NCBI GenBank assembly: GCA_963790245.1
Contig: CAWBNP010000002.1
Span: forward strand, 2,301,720-2,365,719
DNA: 64,000 nucleotides
Reading direction: 5' to 3'
Origin: JACCVG01 sp963790245
GTDB taxonomy: Bacteria > Actinomycetota > Thermoleophilia > Solirubrobacterales > Thermoleophilaceae
A model generated the notes under the pieces. That model worked only from the letters and a program-made list of their open reading frames with translations. It was not told the DNA's origin and made no database searches. Shown in pieces: positions 18,379 through 27,787 of the stretch; position 1 is the stretch's first letter, and every line of letters begins with the position of its first letter. A program made the translations under genes and the position numbers.

Positions 18379-19461
18379 GTGTCCTTCCCGGACGCCCTAC
18401 TCTTTTTCCTGCACATGGCCCTTTTCTCTTACCTGACCGGATTCGGCGGCCGCGACATGGCGGTCGATCTTGGCACCGCCAACACGCTCGTCTACGTGCG
18501 CGGGCGCGGAATCGTGCTTTCAGAGCCATCGGTGGTCGCGATCGACTCCCGTACCGGTGAGGTCCACGCCGTCGGTGTCGAGGCCAAGCGGATGCTCGGG
18601 CGCACGCCGGGCACGATCTCCGCGATCCGGCCGCTCAAGGACGGCGTGATCGCCGATTTCGACGTCACCGAGCAGATGCTGCGCCACTTCATCCAGAAGG
18701 TCCACCAGAACCGTTGGGCTCACCCGCGCGTCGTCGTCTGCGTGCCCTCAGGCGTCACCGGAGTAGAGAAGCGGGCCGTCGAGGAGGCCTGCCTATCGGC
18801 CGGCGCCCGGCACGCCTACCTGATCGAGGAGCCGATGGCAGCCGCGATCGGGGCCGGTCTGCCGGTTGGTGAGCCGACCGGGAACATGGTCGTTGACATC
18901 GGCGGCGGCACCAGCGAGGTCGCCGTCATCTCGCTCGGCGGGATCGTCGTGTCGCAGTCGATCAGGATCGGTGGCGACGAACTCGACGAGGCGATCATCA
19001 ACTACGTCAAACGCGAGTACAAGCTGATGATCGGCCAGCAGACGGCTGAAGAGGTGAAGCTCGAGATCGGCTCCGCCTTCCCGCTGCGCGAGGAGGTCCA
19101 GGCCGAGATCCGCGGCCGCGACCTGGTTTCCGGGCTTCCCAAGACGGTCGTCCTCACGAGTGAAGAGGTCCGACTGGCGCTCGAGGAGCCGATGACCCAG
19201 ATAATCGACGCGGTGAAGGAGACCCTCGACCGGACGCCGCCCGAGCTCGCGGCCGACATCATGGACCGCGGGATCATGCTCGCCGGCGGCGGGGCCCTGC
19301 TCCAGGGCCTCGAGGACCGGATGCGCGATGAGACGCAGATGCCCGCGCACCTCGCCGAATCTCCGCTCACCTGCGTCGCGGTCGGCTCCGGTCGCTCGCT
19401 CGAGGAGTTCGAGGCGATCCACCGGTCGAACCAGAACTCCCGACAGCGCCGCCGCTTCTAG
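18379..19461 (+). CDS. mreB: Rod shape-determining actin homologue MreB
   Basis: MreB polymerises under the membrane and positions the elongation machinery. The 360-residue frame has the phosphate-1 motif MAVDLGTANTLVYVRGRG, the phosphate-2 motif VVDIGGGTSEVAVISLGG, EEPMAAAIGAGLPV and the adenosine motif GIMLAGGGALLQGLE. A GTG at 18379 or an ATG at 18415 can start it; the latter gives MALFSYLTGFGGRDMAVD, closer to known MreB N-termini. First gene of the mreB-mreC-mreD-mrdA-rodA operon. Confidence 0.94.
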   Translation: MSFPDALLFFLHMALFSYLTGFGGRDMAVDLGTANTLVYVRGRGIVLSEPSVVAIDSRTGEVHAVGVEAKRMLGRTPGTISAIRPLKDGVIADFDVTEQMLRHFIQKVHQNRWAHPRVVVCVPSGVTGVEKRAVEEACLSAGARHAYLIEEPMAAAIGAGLPVGEPTGNMVVDIGGGTSEVAVISLGGIVVSQSIRIGGDELDEAIINYVKREYKLMIGQQTAEEVKLEIGSAFPLREEVQAEIRGRDLVSGLPKTVVLTSEEVRLALEEPMTQIIDAVKETLDRTPPELAADIMDRGIMLAGGGALLQGLEDRMRDETQMPAHLAESPLTCVAVGSGRSLEEFEAIHRSNQNSRQRRRF

Positions 19462-19536
19462 CCGATGTATTGCCTCCCAGAGCCGCGCCGCGTGTGGCAT
19501 GGCCCCGGTGGGGCCTAGCCGCGGGACGTCCTGCGA

Positions 19537-20419
19537 ATGCGCGACGGCCGCAATGTGATCCGGAGGCGCCGGGCGATCCTGGCCGCCCTCGTCGTGACGA
19601 GCGTCCTGCTGCTGACCGCCTACTTCGGCGAGGGCTCCGAGGGCGGCGTCCTGCACTCGATCTCAGGTGGCGTCCAGACGGCGCTCGGCCCGATCGAGGA
19701 GGGCGTCAGCACGGTCTTCAAACCGGTTCGTGACTTCACGAGCTGGGTCGGCGACACGATCACCGCGACCGGCCAGAACGACGAGCTGCGCGCCGAGGTC
19801 GCGTCGCTGCGCGAGCGGCTCGCCGGCTCCGAGGTCGCCGCACGCGACGCCGACCAGCTGCGCGAGATCGCCAAGCTCGATCGCGAGAGCGAGTACCCGG
19901 TCGATTCCGACCCGGTCGTCGCGCGCGTGATCCTCCAGCCGCCCGACCGTTTGGTATTCGACCGTCCAGATCGACAAGGGCGAGAGCGCCGGGATCGAAG
20001 TCGATCAGCCGGTCGTCACCGCGGAGGGGCTCGCCGGCAAGGTCACCGCTACGACCAGCTCGACCGCCACCGTCACGCTGATCACCGACGCCAGCAGCGC
20101 GGTCTCGGCCCAGATCATGCCCAAGGGGCTGCGCGGGATCGTCAAGCCGCAGGTCGGTGATCCCGACGACCTGCTGGTCGACTTCATCGAGAAGGACGCG
20201 ACGATCGAGGAAGGCGACACGGTCGTGACCTCGGGCTCGGCCTCGACGCGCTTCGAGTCCCTTTTCCCGCGCGGGATCCCGATCGGCGAGGTGACCGACG
20301 TCGACCCGGCCGAGCAGGACCTCTACCAACGCGTCCACATCGAGCCCAACGCCGACCTGCGCAAGATCGACTTCGTACGCGTCCTGACGGCGGATCCGGG
20401 AGCGCAGGTCGGGCCGTGA
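19537..20419 (+). CDS. mreC: Rod shape-determining protein MreC, one frameshift
   Basis: MreC is a single-span membrane protein whose periplasmic-side beta domains activate PBP2/RodA. The first segment has a basic N-terminus, one transmembrane helix (residues about 13-30) and a coiled coil (NDELRAEVASLRERLAG). After ARVILQPP one base is extra near 19948; the second frame continues TVWYSTVQIDKGESAGIEVD, then GLAGKVTATTSSTATVTLIT, and ends at 20419. The combined length of about 293 residues is normal. The stop overlaps the GTG of mreD. Confidence 0.86.
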
Positions 20420-20994
20420 AGACAGACGCCCCCGCGCTGCTGCGCGTTACCGGGATCGTGCTCGCCGCGACCCTGCTCCAGGTCTCCGGCGTCGGGTCGA
20501 TCGAGCTACTGGGCGGCAACTTCGACCTGATCCCGATCGCGATCGCCGGGATCGCCTACTACGCCGGGGCGGTCCCGGGCGCTGTGACCGGGTTCGCGGC
20601 CGGCATCCTGCTCGACCTGATGGTTGGGCGAGAGGTGGGCGCGAGCGCCCTGCCGCTGATCACGCTGGGCTACTTCGTCGGCCGCTACCGCGAGCGGCGC
20701 GACCCTGCTCACGGCTTGACTCCGATCGCCGTCGTCGCGGCTTCTACCGCGATCTATCTGGTGGCGGTCGCCGCCGTAGCGTTCATGCTCGGGCTCGACG
20801 CCGCGATCAGCTTGCTCGTAATCCGCGATCTGATCCTGACGGTGTTCCTCAATTCGCTGCTCGCCCTGCCGCTGTTCTGGCTGATCGGCAGGACGTTGCG
20901 CCCGTCTTTGCACGTCGACCCTTTCGTTCGCCGGCGCAGGCGCGGTCGTCCGATCGAGTCGGGCCCGATCGGTCTCCGCGGGCTCGAGGTCTAG
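20416..20994 (+). CDS. mreD: Rod shape-determining membrane protein MreD
   Basis: A 192-residue integral membrane protein with about five to six hydrophobic segments and the family hallmark of a Gly-rich AGILLDLMVGREVGASALPL stretch. MreD is the polytopic partner in the MreBCD complex. The GTG start overlaps the mreC stop by four bases. Sequence conservation in MreD is low, so assignment rests partly on position. Confidence 0.85.
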   Translation: MKTDAPALLRVTGIVLAATLLQVSGVGSIELLGGNFDLIPIAIAGIAYYAGAVPGAVTGFAAGILLDLMVGREVGASALPLITLGYFVGRYRERRDPAHGLTPIAVVAASTAIYLVAVAAVAFMLGLDAAISLLVIRDLILTVFLNSLLALPLFWLIGRTLRPSLHVDPFVRRRRRGRPIESGPIGLRGLEV

Positions 20995-20997
20995 GCG

Positions 20998-22890
20998 ATC
21001 TACAGCGACATTGACAATCGACCCGCGATCACCCCGCAGCTCGCGCTGCGCGTCGCGATCATCGGAGGAGTCGCGCTCGCGCTGTTCGCGATCGTCTTCT
21101 TCCGGCTCTGGTACCTGCAGGTCCTTTCCGGCGACGAGTTCCTGGCGACCGCCAACGAGAACCGCGTCCGGGAGATCAAGATCGCCGCGCCGCGTGGGGA
21201 GATCGTCGACCGCAACGGCAAGACGCTGGTCGAGAACCGGGTCGGTCTCGCGGTCAAGATTGCGCCTGACAAGCTGCCGCCCGAGGGCCCGCCGAGGCAG
21301 ACGCTTTACAAGAACCTGGGCCGCGTGCTGAGCGTCAAGACCGACAAGGTCGGCGAGCGGGTCGAGGACCAGTTCGAGGCTCTGCCCTTCTCTGCTGCGA
21401 CGGTCAAGCAGGACGTCGACCTGCCGGTCGTCCAGTACGTGCTCGAGAATTCACAGGATAGCTGCCCGGCGTGACGATCGAGCGCGTCTTCCTGCGCTCC
21501 TACCCGCACGAAACGATCGGCGCGCACCTGTTCGGGACGGTCGGCGAGGTCAATCAGGAGGAGCTCGATGCGGCCGAGGATACGATGACGTCACGCTCGG
21601 CGACCGGATCGGCAAGTCCGGCGTCGAGCGCGAGTACGACCGCTACCTGCGCGGGCGGAACGGGGCGAGCCGCGTCCAGGTCGACGCCGGCGGAGTCTTC
21701 CGGGGCGCCGGCGGAGTGGAGGAACCGGTCCAAGGCCGCCAGCTGCGGCTCGCCGTCGATCTCGAGACCCAGAAGGTCGGCCAGCGAGCGCTGAGCGCCT
21801 TCGCGCCGACCGGCAAAGGCGGGTTCGTAGCGATGGATGTCAACGACGGCGAGGTGCTCGCCCTCGGCAGCGTGCCCTCGTTCGACCCCAACCAATTCGC
21901 CCGGATCATCGAGCCGAAGGCCTACAAGCAGCTGACCAGCGACGAGAATGGGTCGCCGCTCACCAACCGTGCGACGTCGGGCCTCTACCCGACCGGCTCG
22001 ACCTTCAAGCTGATCACCGCCACAGCCGCGCTCGAGTCCGACCTGATCGAGCCGAGCGAGACGATCTTCGACCCCGGCAAGATCGAGATCGGCGAGCAGG
22101 TCTTCACCAACGCCGGCAGTCGAGCCGAACGGGTCCGTCGACCTGCGCCAGGCGCTCCAGGTCTCGAGCGACGTCTACTTCTACACGCTCGGTGCACGGA
22201 TGAACGATGCGACCGAGGACAGCGCGCTGCAGCAGTGGTCCGCGCGGCTTGGGGTCGGCCGCCCCACGGGGATCGACCTGGCCGGCGACGAGCAGGTTGG
22301 ATTGGTTCCGTCCCCTGACTACCGCAACAAGCTGTTCGAAGACGGGAACACCGACCGCCCGTGGTCGATCGGCGACAGCGTCCAGCTCTCCGTCGGCCAG
22401 GGGGACCTGCAGACCAATCCGCTCCAGATGGCTGTCGCCTACGCGGTGATTGCCAACGGCGGCCGGGTCGTCACGCCGCACCTGGCGGATGCAGGTGGAA
22501 GGCACCGACGGGCGCGTGATCCAGGAGTTCGACATCCCCGACCAACGCCAGGTGCCGATCTCCGCTGAGACCCAGGAGACGATTCTCGGCGGGCTCAGCG
22601 ACGCGGCAACCAAGCCCGGGGGAACCTCCTACGACGTCTTCAAGGACTTCGAGGTTCCGATCGCCGGCAAGACCGGAACCGCCGAGCGGGCGCCGAACGC
22701 CGATCAGTCCTGGTACATCGCGCTCGCTCCATACCCGGACCCCCAGTACGTCGTCGCCGTCACGATCGAGGAGGGAGGGTTCGGCGCCGAGGCCGCTGCC
22801 CCGGCGGCCCGGCAGATCCTCGCCTCGCTCTTCGAGTTGGGCGAGAAGGAAGAGTCGAAGATCGTGCGAGGGGACAGCCAGACGCGATGA
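20998..22890 (+). CDS. mrdA: Penicillin-binding protein 2 (MrdA-type transpeptidase), four frameshifts
   Basis: PBP2 is the elongation-specific peptidoglycan transpeptidase. The pieces in order are: a transmembrane anchor (IIGGVALALFAIVFFRLWYL), the pedestal region with PRGEIVDRNGKTLVENR, then the transpeptidase domain with YPTGSTFKLITA (STFK, nucleophile Ser), VSSDVYFYTLG (SxD/N motif region), QLSVGQGDLQTNPLQMA and the KTGT box in IAGKTGTAER. Reading shifts are needed near 21465, 21585, 22120 and 22493. No ordinary start codon is visible near the N-terminus; the protein-like sequence begins about 20998 right after the mreD stop, so a further error or a rare start is likely. Confidence 0.85.
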
Positions 22891-22990
22891 GGGTCCACCG
22901 GACCCCGCAGCACGCGACGTTGGTCCCTTTCCGGCAAGACTCGCTGCGCTTTACTCGGATGGCTAACCCCATCGGTAGGGTGGGGAGTTG

Positions 22991-24212
22991 ATGCAAGCCT
23001 CCCGCTTCGGAGACTCGATCAGGGAGTTCCACGAGGACGGGCCGGGACCAGGCAACGTCTTCGCTCGGCTCGACCCTCTCCTGCTACTGGCCACCCTCGG
23101 CCTCGTCGCCGCCTCCCTTTACGTGATCGCGGGGGCGACGGCCGACGATGTGACCGGCAATCCCTACTACTTCGTCATGCGCCAGGGGATCTACGTCGCC
23201 GTCGGCATCCTGCTGATGCTGGTCATCTCGCGGATCGACTACTCGCGGCTGCGGGAGCTGCGGATGGGGATCTACGCTGCGCTGATCGGATTGATCGTCC
23301 TGGTTCTCGCGATCGGCACGGCTGCGCGCGGCTCACGACGCTGGATCGAATTCCCGTTCTTCACCTTCCAGCCGTCCGAGTTCGGGAAGGTCCTGCTGAT
23401 CCTCGCGCTGTCGGCGTTCATCGTCGACCGCACGCGCAAGGTCAGCGCCAGGGAGACGACGAGCCGCATCATGCTGCTCGCGCTGCTTCCCGCGGGCCTG
23501 GTCAGTGATCCAGCCCGATCTCGGCACCGGGCTGGTGTACGTGACGGTGGCGGCGGCGCTGCTGTTCGTCGCCGGCACCAAGTGGACCCACTTCGCGGCG
23601 CTCGCCGGTCTGGCCGTCGTGGCCACCGTGCTGACGCTCGTCGTCGCGCCGAAGCTCGGCGTGGAAGTGCTCAAGCCTTATCAGGTGGATCGACTGACGT
23701 CGTTCCTCAATCCAAGTGAAAACCCCCAGGGGGAGGGCTACCAGGTCTCGCAGTCGATAACCGCGATCGGGTCCGGTCAGAAGACCGGCCGCGGCGCCGA
23801 ATCGGCTACCCAGACCAAGCTCGACTTCCTGCCCGAACATCACACCGACTTCGTTTTCAGCGTCGTCGGTGAGGAGTTCGGCTTCATGGGGGCCGCGATC
23901 ATCCTGTCGCTCTACGCGCTCATGATCTGGAGGTGCTTGCGGATCCTCACGACCGCGAAGAACCTCTACGGAGCGCTGATAGCCGGCGGCATCGTCGCGA
24001 TGCTGATGTTCCAGATTTTCGTCAACGTGGGCATGACCATTGGGATCATGCCCGTCACCGGAGTCACTCTGCCGCTGATGAGCTATGGCGGCGCTTCGGT
24101 GATCACCACATTCCTCGCCCTTGGCCTGCTCCAGTCGATCCACGCGCAAGCTCGCGTGACGGCTGCCGCCAAGGGCCGCGGAAGCGAGCATTTGTATGAA
24201 AGGCATAAGTGA
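22991..24212 (+). CDS. rodA: RodA, SEDS-family peptidoglycan glycosyltransferase, one frameshift
   Basis: RodA polymerises lipid II in complex with PBP2. The two segments show multiple transmembrane helices, the SEDS motif GSRRWIEFPFFTFQPSEFGK, and later GEGYQVSQSITAIGSG, FVFSVVGEEFGFMGA and MPVTGVTLPLMSYGGASV. One extra base near 23505 separates the halves (…PAGLV then IQPDLGTGLVYV). Total length of about 406 residues is typical. GGGGAG precedes the ATG. The stop overlaps the GTG of rng. Confidence 0.88.
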
Positions 24213-26170
24213 AAAAGCAAGTACTCGTCACGGTCGACCGTGGCGAAACCAGAGTCGCGATCCTCGAGTCGGAGGGCACACCCGCCGCCAAGGGATCGAG
24301 TAACGGCAACAAACAGGCGAGCCCCGGCCGCGGGCGCGGGCAACCTGGCAGCGGCCAAGGACGACGCCGGTCGCGTCGGTGAGCTCTACGTGGAGCGCCG
24401 GGGCAACCGCTCGCTGGTCGGAAACATCTACAAGGGGCAGGTCGACAACGTGCTCGCCGGCCTCGAGGCGGCGTTCGTCGACATCGGACTCGACAAGAAC
24501 GGGTTCCTGCACGTCGATGACATCGTCATCCCGGGCGTCGAGGTAGCTCGACGAGGCCGCGATGGCTCCAAGGGCCAGCGAATCTCCGAGCTGCTCAAGC
24601 CGGGTCAGGAGGTCATCTGCCAGGTCGTAAAGGACCCGCTCAAGACAAGGGCGCGCGGCTGACGATGCAGCTCTCGATCGCCGGGCGCTACCTCGTCTAC
24701 GTGCCGCAGGGCGAGGGGATCGGGGTCTCGCGACGGCTCGAGGACAAGGAGCGCGAGCGGCTGCGAAGCAGACCAAGGGCCTCGATCTCAAGAAGGGCGG
24801 GGCGATCATCCGCACGGCTGCCCACGGCGCCGCAGAAGGCCGACTTCGAGCGCGAGATCAAGTACCTCCACAAGCTCTACGAGGTCCTGCAGACGCGAAT
24901 CGACGAGGCGGTCGCGCCCGCGATGGTCTTCCAGGAGGCCGACCTCCCGGTGCGGGTCGTCCGGGACATCTTCTCGGCCCACTTCGAGAAGGCGATCGTC
25001 GACGACGAGAAGCAGTTCAGGCGGTTGACCTCGTTCTTCACGCGGACGGCGCCCGAGCTCGTCGACCGCGTCGAGCTCTACGAGTCACGCGATTCGCTGT
25101 TCGAGGGCTACGGCATCGACAAGGTGATCAGTCGGGCTGATCGACCGGCGGGTGGACCTGCCCTCGGGCGGCTACCTGATCATCGACTACGCCGAGGCGA
25201 TGACCGTCATCGACGTCAACTCCGGCTCGTTCACCGGGCGCGGCAAGGGCGCTCGGCTGGAGGACACGATCACGCGCACCAACCTCGAGGCAGCCGAAGA
25301 GGTCGTCCGGCAGCTGACGGCTGCGTGACATCGGCGGGATCATCGTGATCGACTTCATCGACATGGCACGGGCGCGAAACCGCGACGCCGTGCTCAAGAC
25401 GCTGCGCAACGAGCTCGAGCAAGGATCGGACGAAGACCTACGTGGTCGAGATCTCACCGCTGGGCCTGGTCGAGATGACCCGCCAGAACGTCACCGAAGG
25501 CGTGCGCGAGATCCTGACCAAGCCGTGTCCGACCTGTCAACGGCGACGGAGTCGTGCTCTCGGAGGAGACGGTGGCGATCGAGGTCGAGCGCAAGCTGCG
25601 CGATCTCGTCCTGGACCGGCCGGACCCGGAGGCCTACCTGGTCCAGGTCAATCCGCGGGTCTCCTCGCTCCTGCTCGCCGGTCCCGGCCAGCCGCTGCTC
25701 GCGCTCGAGGACGAGGTCGGCAAGCGGTTCCACTTCGAGGGCTCGGAGGGGCTGCCGGTCGATCACTTCGCCGTGACGGGCGAGGGCGCACGCGAGGAGA
25801 TCGAGGAGCGCTCGCTGCCGTTCCGCGAGGGCGAGGAGCTGCTACGTGTCGATTCTCGGAGCCGCATATGTACGACGAGGACGCCGCCGTCGCCAAGCTC
25901 GACGGCTATGTGATCTCGGTCGCCGGCGCGGGCCGCCTGATCGGCGAGAAGCGGCTCGTGCGGATCGAGCGCGTCGGCCGCAGCTCCGCTTCGGCGAGCC
26001 TCGTCGACGACGGCGGTCAGCCGACCGCGATCGCCGCGGCCGCGGCGACCAACGCCCGCGTATCGGCCGAGGACGAGGGCGCCAAGCCCGACACCGAGGA
26101 GAAGCCCAAGCGCCGCCGCGGGTCGCGCGGCGGGAGAGGTCGCAAGAAGGCGGTCGAGCCGGCCGAGTAG
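24209..26170 (+). CDS. rng: Ribonuclease G/E, about ten frameshifts
   Basis: RNase E/G cuts single-stranded RNA in rRNA maturation and mRNA decay. Fragments in several frames read in order: KKQVLVTVDRGETRVAILE; the S1-domain segment GRVGELYVERRGNRSLVGNI with KGQVDNVLAGLEAAFVDIGL; TMQLSIAGRYLVYVPQGEG; FERAIVDDEKQFRRL-type sequence; the catalytic DNase-I-like region with TVIDVNSGSFTGRGKG and IVIDFIDMARARNRD; the Zn-link KPCPTC; and a basic C-terminal tail (KPKRRRGSRGGRGRKK). Breaks occur repeatedly between about 24290 and 25865. The density of slips exceeds any biological explanation and marks poor local sequence accuracy. The GTG start overlaps the rodA stop. Confidence 0.85.
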
Positions 26171-26182
26171 CCGCTGCCAGCC

Positions 26183-26266
26183 GAATAGCGTTGCCGGGCA
26201 CGGTCATGCGGCCCCTCGCGTGCAGAGCACGCGTCGGAGCCTTTTCCGCGCCCGGCTCGCTCTTCA
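26183..26266 (+). repeat. 84-base imperfect repeat, copy A, before rplU
   Basis: Starts 13 bases after the rng stop. It matches 27070-27153 over its whole length with visible similarity of roughly three quarters or better and shares the blocks CGGGCACGGTCAT, CTCGCGTGC, GAGCACGCGTCG and GGCTCGCTCTTCA. CGCGTGC and GCACGCG form a perfect seven-base stem around AGA. Together the two copies bracket the rplU-rpmA operon. Confidence 0.65.
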
Positions 26267-26289
26267 CCAGGCAGGGAGTCTGATCCGCG

Positions 26290-26313
26290 CCGGCCAGCTA
26301 CACTGCTGGTCCG
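26290..26313 (+). promoter_or_regulatory. Probable rplU promoter with an inverted repeat around the -10 box
   Basis: TACACT at 26299-26304 sits between CCGGCCAGC and GCTGGTCCGG, which form a near-perfect inverted repeat. This could be an operator overlapping the -10 region; the leader to the rplU ATG would be about 30 bases. No -35 element is clear. Confidence 0.4.
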
Positions 26314-26340
26314 GCGCCAGCGAGGCGCCCTCTTTCTGTC

Positions 26341-26907
26341 ATGTACGCAATCGTCAAAGCCGGCGGTAAGCAATACCGCGTCGAGAAGGGTGACAAGCTC
26401 GTCGTTGACCGCATGGCGGACGACGAGGGCGCGAAGGTCCTGCTCGAGCCGCTGCTGTTCCGCTCCGATGAGGCCGTCTTCGATGGCGCTGATCTCGGCA
26501 AAGTGAAGGTCGAGGCGGTCGTCGTCGGTCATCATCGCGGCAAGAAGATCCACATCCAGAAGTTCAAGCCCAAGCGCGGCTACAAGCGGACGACGGGCCA
26601 CCGGTCGGAGCTAACCGAGCTGGAGATCTCCGACATCAAGATGCTGACCCGTAAGCCCGCGGCGAAGAAGGCTGACGCCGAGACTGAGGCCAAGCCGAAG
26701 GCCGAGGCCAAGCCCAAGGCTGCCGCCAAGCCCAAGGCTGCCGCCAAGCAAGGCGCCGCCAAGCCGAAGCCGAAGCCGGCCAAGGCTGCCGACATCGAGG
26801 AGAAGAGTTCGAGATGGCGCATAAGAAGGGGCTTGGCTCCAGCCGCAACGGCCGCGACTCCAACGCGCAGCGACTCGGCGTCAAGGTGTTCGCCGGGGAG
26901 GTCGTGA
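26341..26907 (+). CDS. rplU: 50S ribosomal protein L21 with Ala/Lys-rich extension
   Basis: Residues 1-103 are a normal L21: MYAIVKAGGKQYRVEKGDKL, then VVGHHRGKKIHIQKFKPKRG and YKRTTGHRSELTELEI. A low-complexity KPKAAAKPKAAAK extension of about 50 residues follows, as found in several actinobacterial L21 proteins. As read, the frame runs 94 bases into rpmA, ending in Arg/Ser-rich non-conserved sequence. I suspect a missing or extra base near 26800, so the true end is probably at or before the rpmA start. Confidence 0.9.
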   Translation: MYAIVKAGGKQYRVEKGDKLVVDRMADDEGAKVLLEPLLFRSDEAVFDGADLGKVKVEAVVVGHHRGKKIHIQKFKPKRGYKRTTGHRSELTELEISDIKMLTRKPAAKKADAETEAKPKAEAKPKAAAKPKAAAKQGAAKPKPKPAKAADIEEKSSRWRIRRGLAPAATAATPTRSDSASRCSPGRS

Positions 26908-27071
26908 GCGGCGGCGAGATCATCGTTCGCCAGCGCGGGACCGTTTTCCGTCCCGGCGAAGGCGTCGGTATCGGCAAGGATCACACGATCTTCGCGACCA
27001 GCGCGGGGACCGTGGAGTTCAAGACCGGCCGTAGGGGCCGTACGATCAGCGTTCTCCCGGCCGCCGACTGA
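26814..27071 (+). CDS. rpmA: 50S ribosomal protein L27
   Basis: An 85-residue L27 of normal length: MAHKKGLGSSRNGRDSNAQR followed by LGVKVFAGEVVSGGEIIVRQ and RGTVFRPGEGVGIGKDHTIF. L27 lies near the peptidyl-transferase centre of the large subunit. The N-terminus begins directly with MAHKKG, so no prepeptide is present. GAGGAGAAG upstream acts as a ribosome binding site. Repeat copy B begins at its stop codon. Confidence 0.97.
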   Translation: MAHKKGLGSSRNGRDSNAQRLGVKVFAGEVVSGGEIIVRQRGTVFRPGEGVGIGKDHTIFATSAGTVEFKTGRRGRTISVLPAAD

Positions 27072-27153
27072 ATAGCTTCGTCGGGCACGGTCATACGTTG
27101 CTCGCGTGCGGAGCACGCGTCGCCACCTCTTCCTGCGCCGGGCTCGCTCTTCA
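27070..27153 (+). repeat. 84-base imperfect repeat, copy B, after rpmA
   Basis: Begins in the rpmA stop codon and matches 26183-26266. The core hairpin CGCGTGC-GGA-GCACGCG (seven pairs) is kept although the loop base and flanking bases differ from copy A, which argues for selection on structure. It ends at the stop of the leftward methyltransferase, so it may act as a bidirectional terminator. Confidence 0.65.
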
Positions 27154-27783
27154 GCCGGCGGTAGCCGAGCCGATGATGGCGGGGCGCACCAGCGGTCCGG
27201 CGAGGCGGGGCAGCTCGATCTGATCGAGGCGCTCGACTGTCAGCGGGCTCGCGTGCAGGAGGGCGGCCGTGTCGCGATTGGGGTGACAGCCCCCGGCGAA
27301 CAGGGACCAGGGCCGCTCGAGGCGGTCCTGCCAGCTTGCTCGGCGCTCGCCGTCGCGTGCGCGGACGTGCTCGAGGAACAGGTAGCGCCCGCGCGGGCGG
27401 AGCACACGCGCGATCTCGCCAAGCACCGCGACCGGGTCCGGGGCGGTGCAGAGCATCAGCGAGGCGGTGACCGTCTGGAAGCTCTCATCCGGGAACGGAA
27501 GCGCCTCGCCGGGCGCGATCATCACTTCGGGGGAGCGCGCGTCCACCGCGGCGCGCCGCCGCAGTTTCTTGGCCATCGCAGGCTCGGGCTCGCTGAGGAC
27601 CAACCGGGTCACGGTGGCGGGGTAGTGCTCGAGGTTGAGCCCGGTACCGGCGCCAACCTCGAGTGTCTCGCCGCCCGCGCCTGCGAGTTGTTCACGCCGC
27701 AGGGCGCTCAGCCCGGACCGCTCGAGCCCGGCGAACACGGGATCGTAGATGGCGGCGAAGGCGCGGTCGCAGACCTGGGGCAT
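27151..27783 (-). CDS. Class I SAM-dependent methyltransferase
   Basis: A 210-residue protein with SAM motif I LEVGAGTGLNLEHYP near residue 43, motif II around LVLSEPEPAMAKKL, motif III APGEALPFPDESFQTV, and the post-motif region LGEIARVLRPRGRYLFLEHV. The overall pattern resembles UbiE/PhcA-type small-molecule methyltransferases; the substrate is unknown. The ATG at 27783 gives MPQVCDRAFAAIYDPVF; the upstream in-frame sequence is the non-coding shadow of the metallopeptidase gene. It is five bases downstream of that gene and probably cotranscribed. Confidence 0.82.
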   Translation of the reverse strand: MPQVCDRAFAAIYDPVFAGLERSGLSALRREQLAGAGGETLEVGAGTGLNLEHYPATVTRLVLSEPEPAMAKKLRRRAAVDARSPEVMIAPGEALPFPDESFQTVTASLMLCTAPDPVAVLGEIARVLRPRGRYLFLEHVRARDGERRASWQDRLERPWSLFAGGCHPNRDTAALLHASPLTVERLDQIELPRLAGPLVRPAIIGSATAG

Positions 27784-27787
27784 CGAC

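Noticed and set aside
24209..26170. Programmed frameshifting in the RNase G/E gene
   Set aside because: About ten shifts in both directions without slippery sites or stimulatory structures; sequence error explains them better.
26814..26907. Overlap of rplU and rpmA by 94 bases
   Set aside because: The overlapping part of L21 is unconserved Arg/Ser-rich sequence; probable single-base error near 26800 rather than true overlapping coding.
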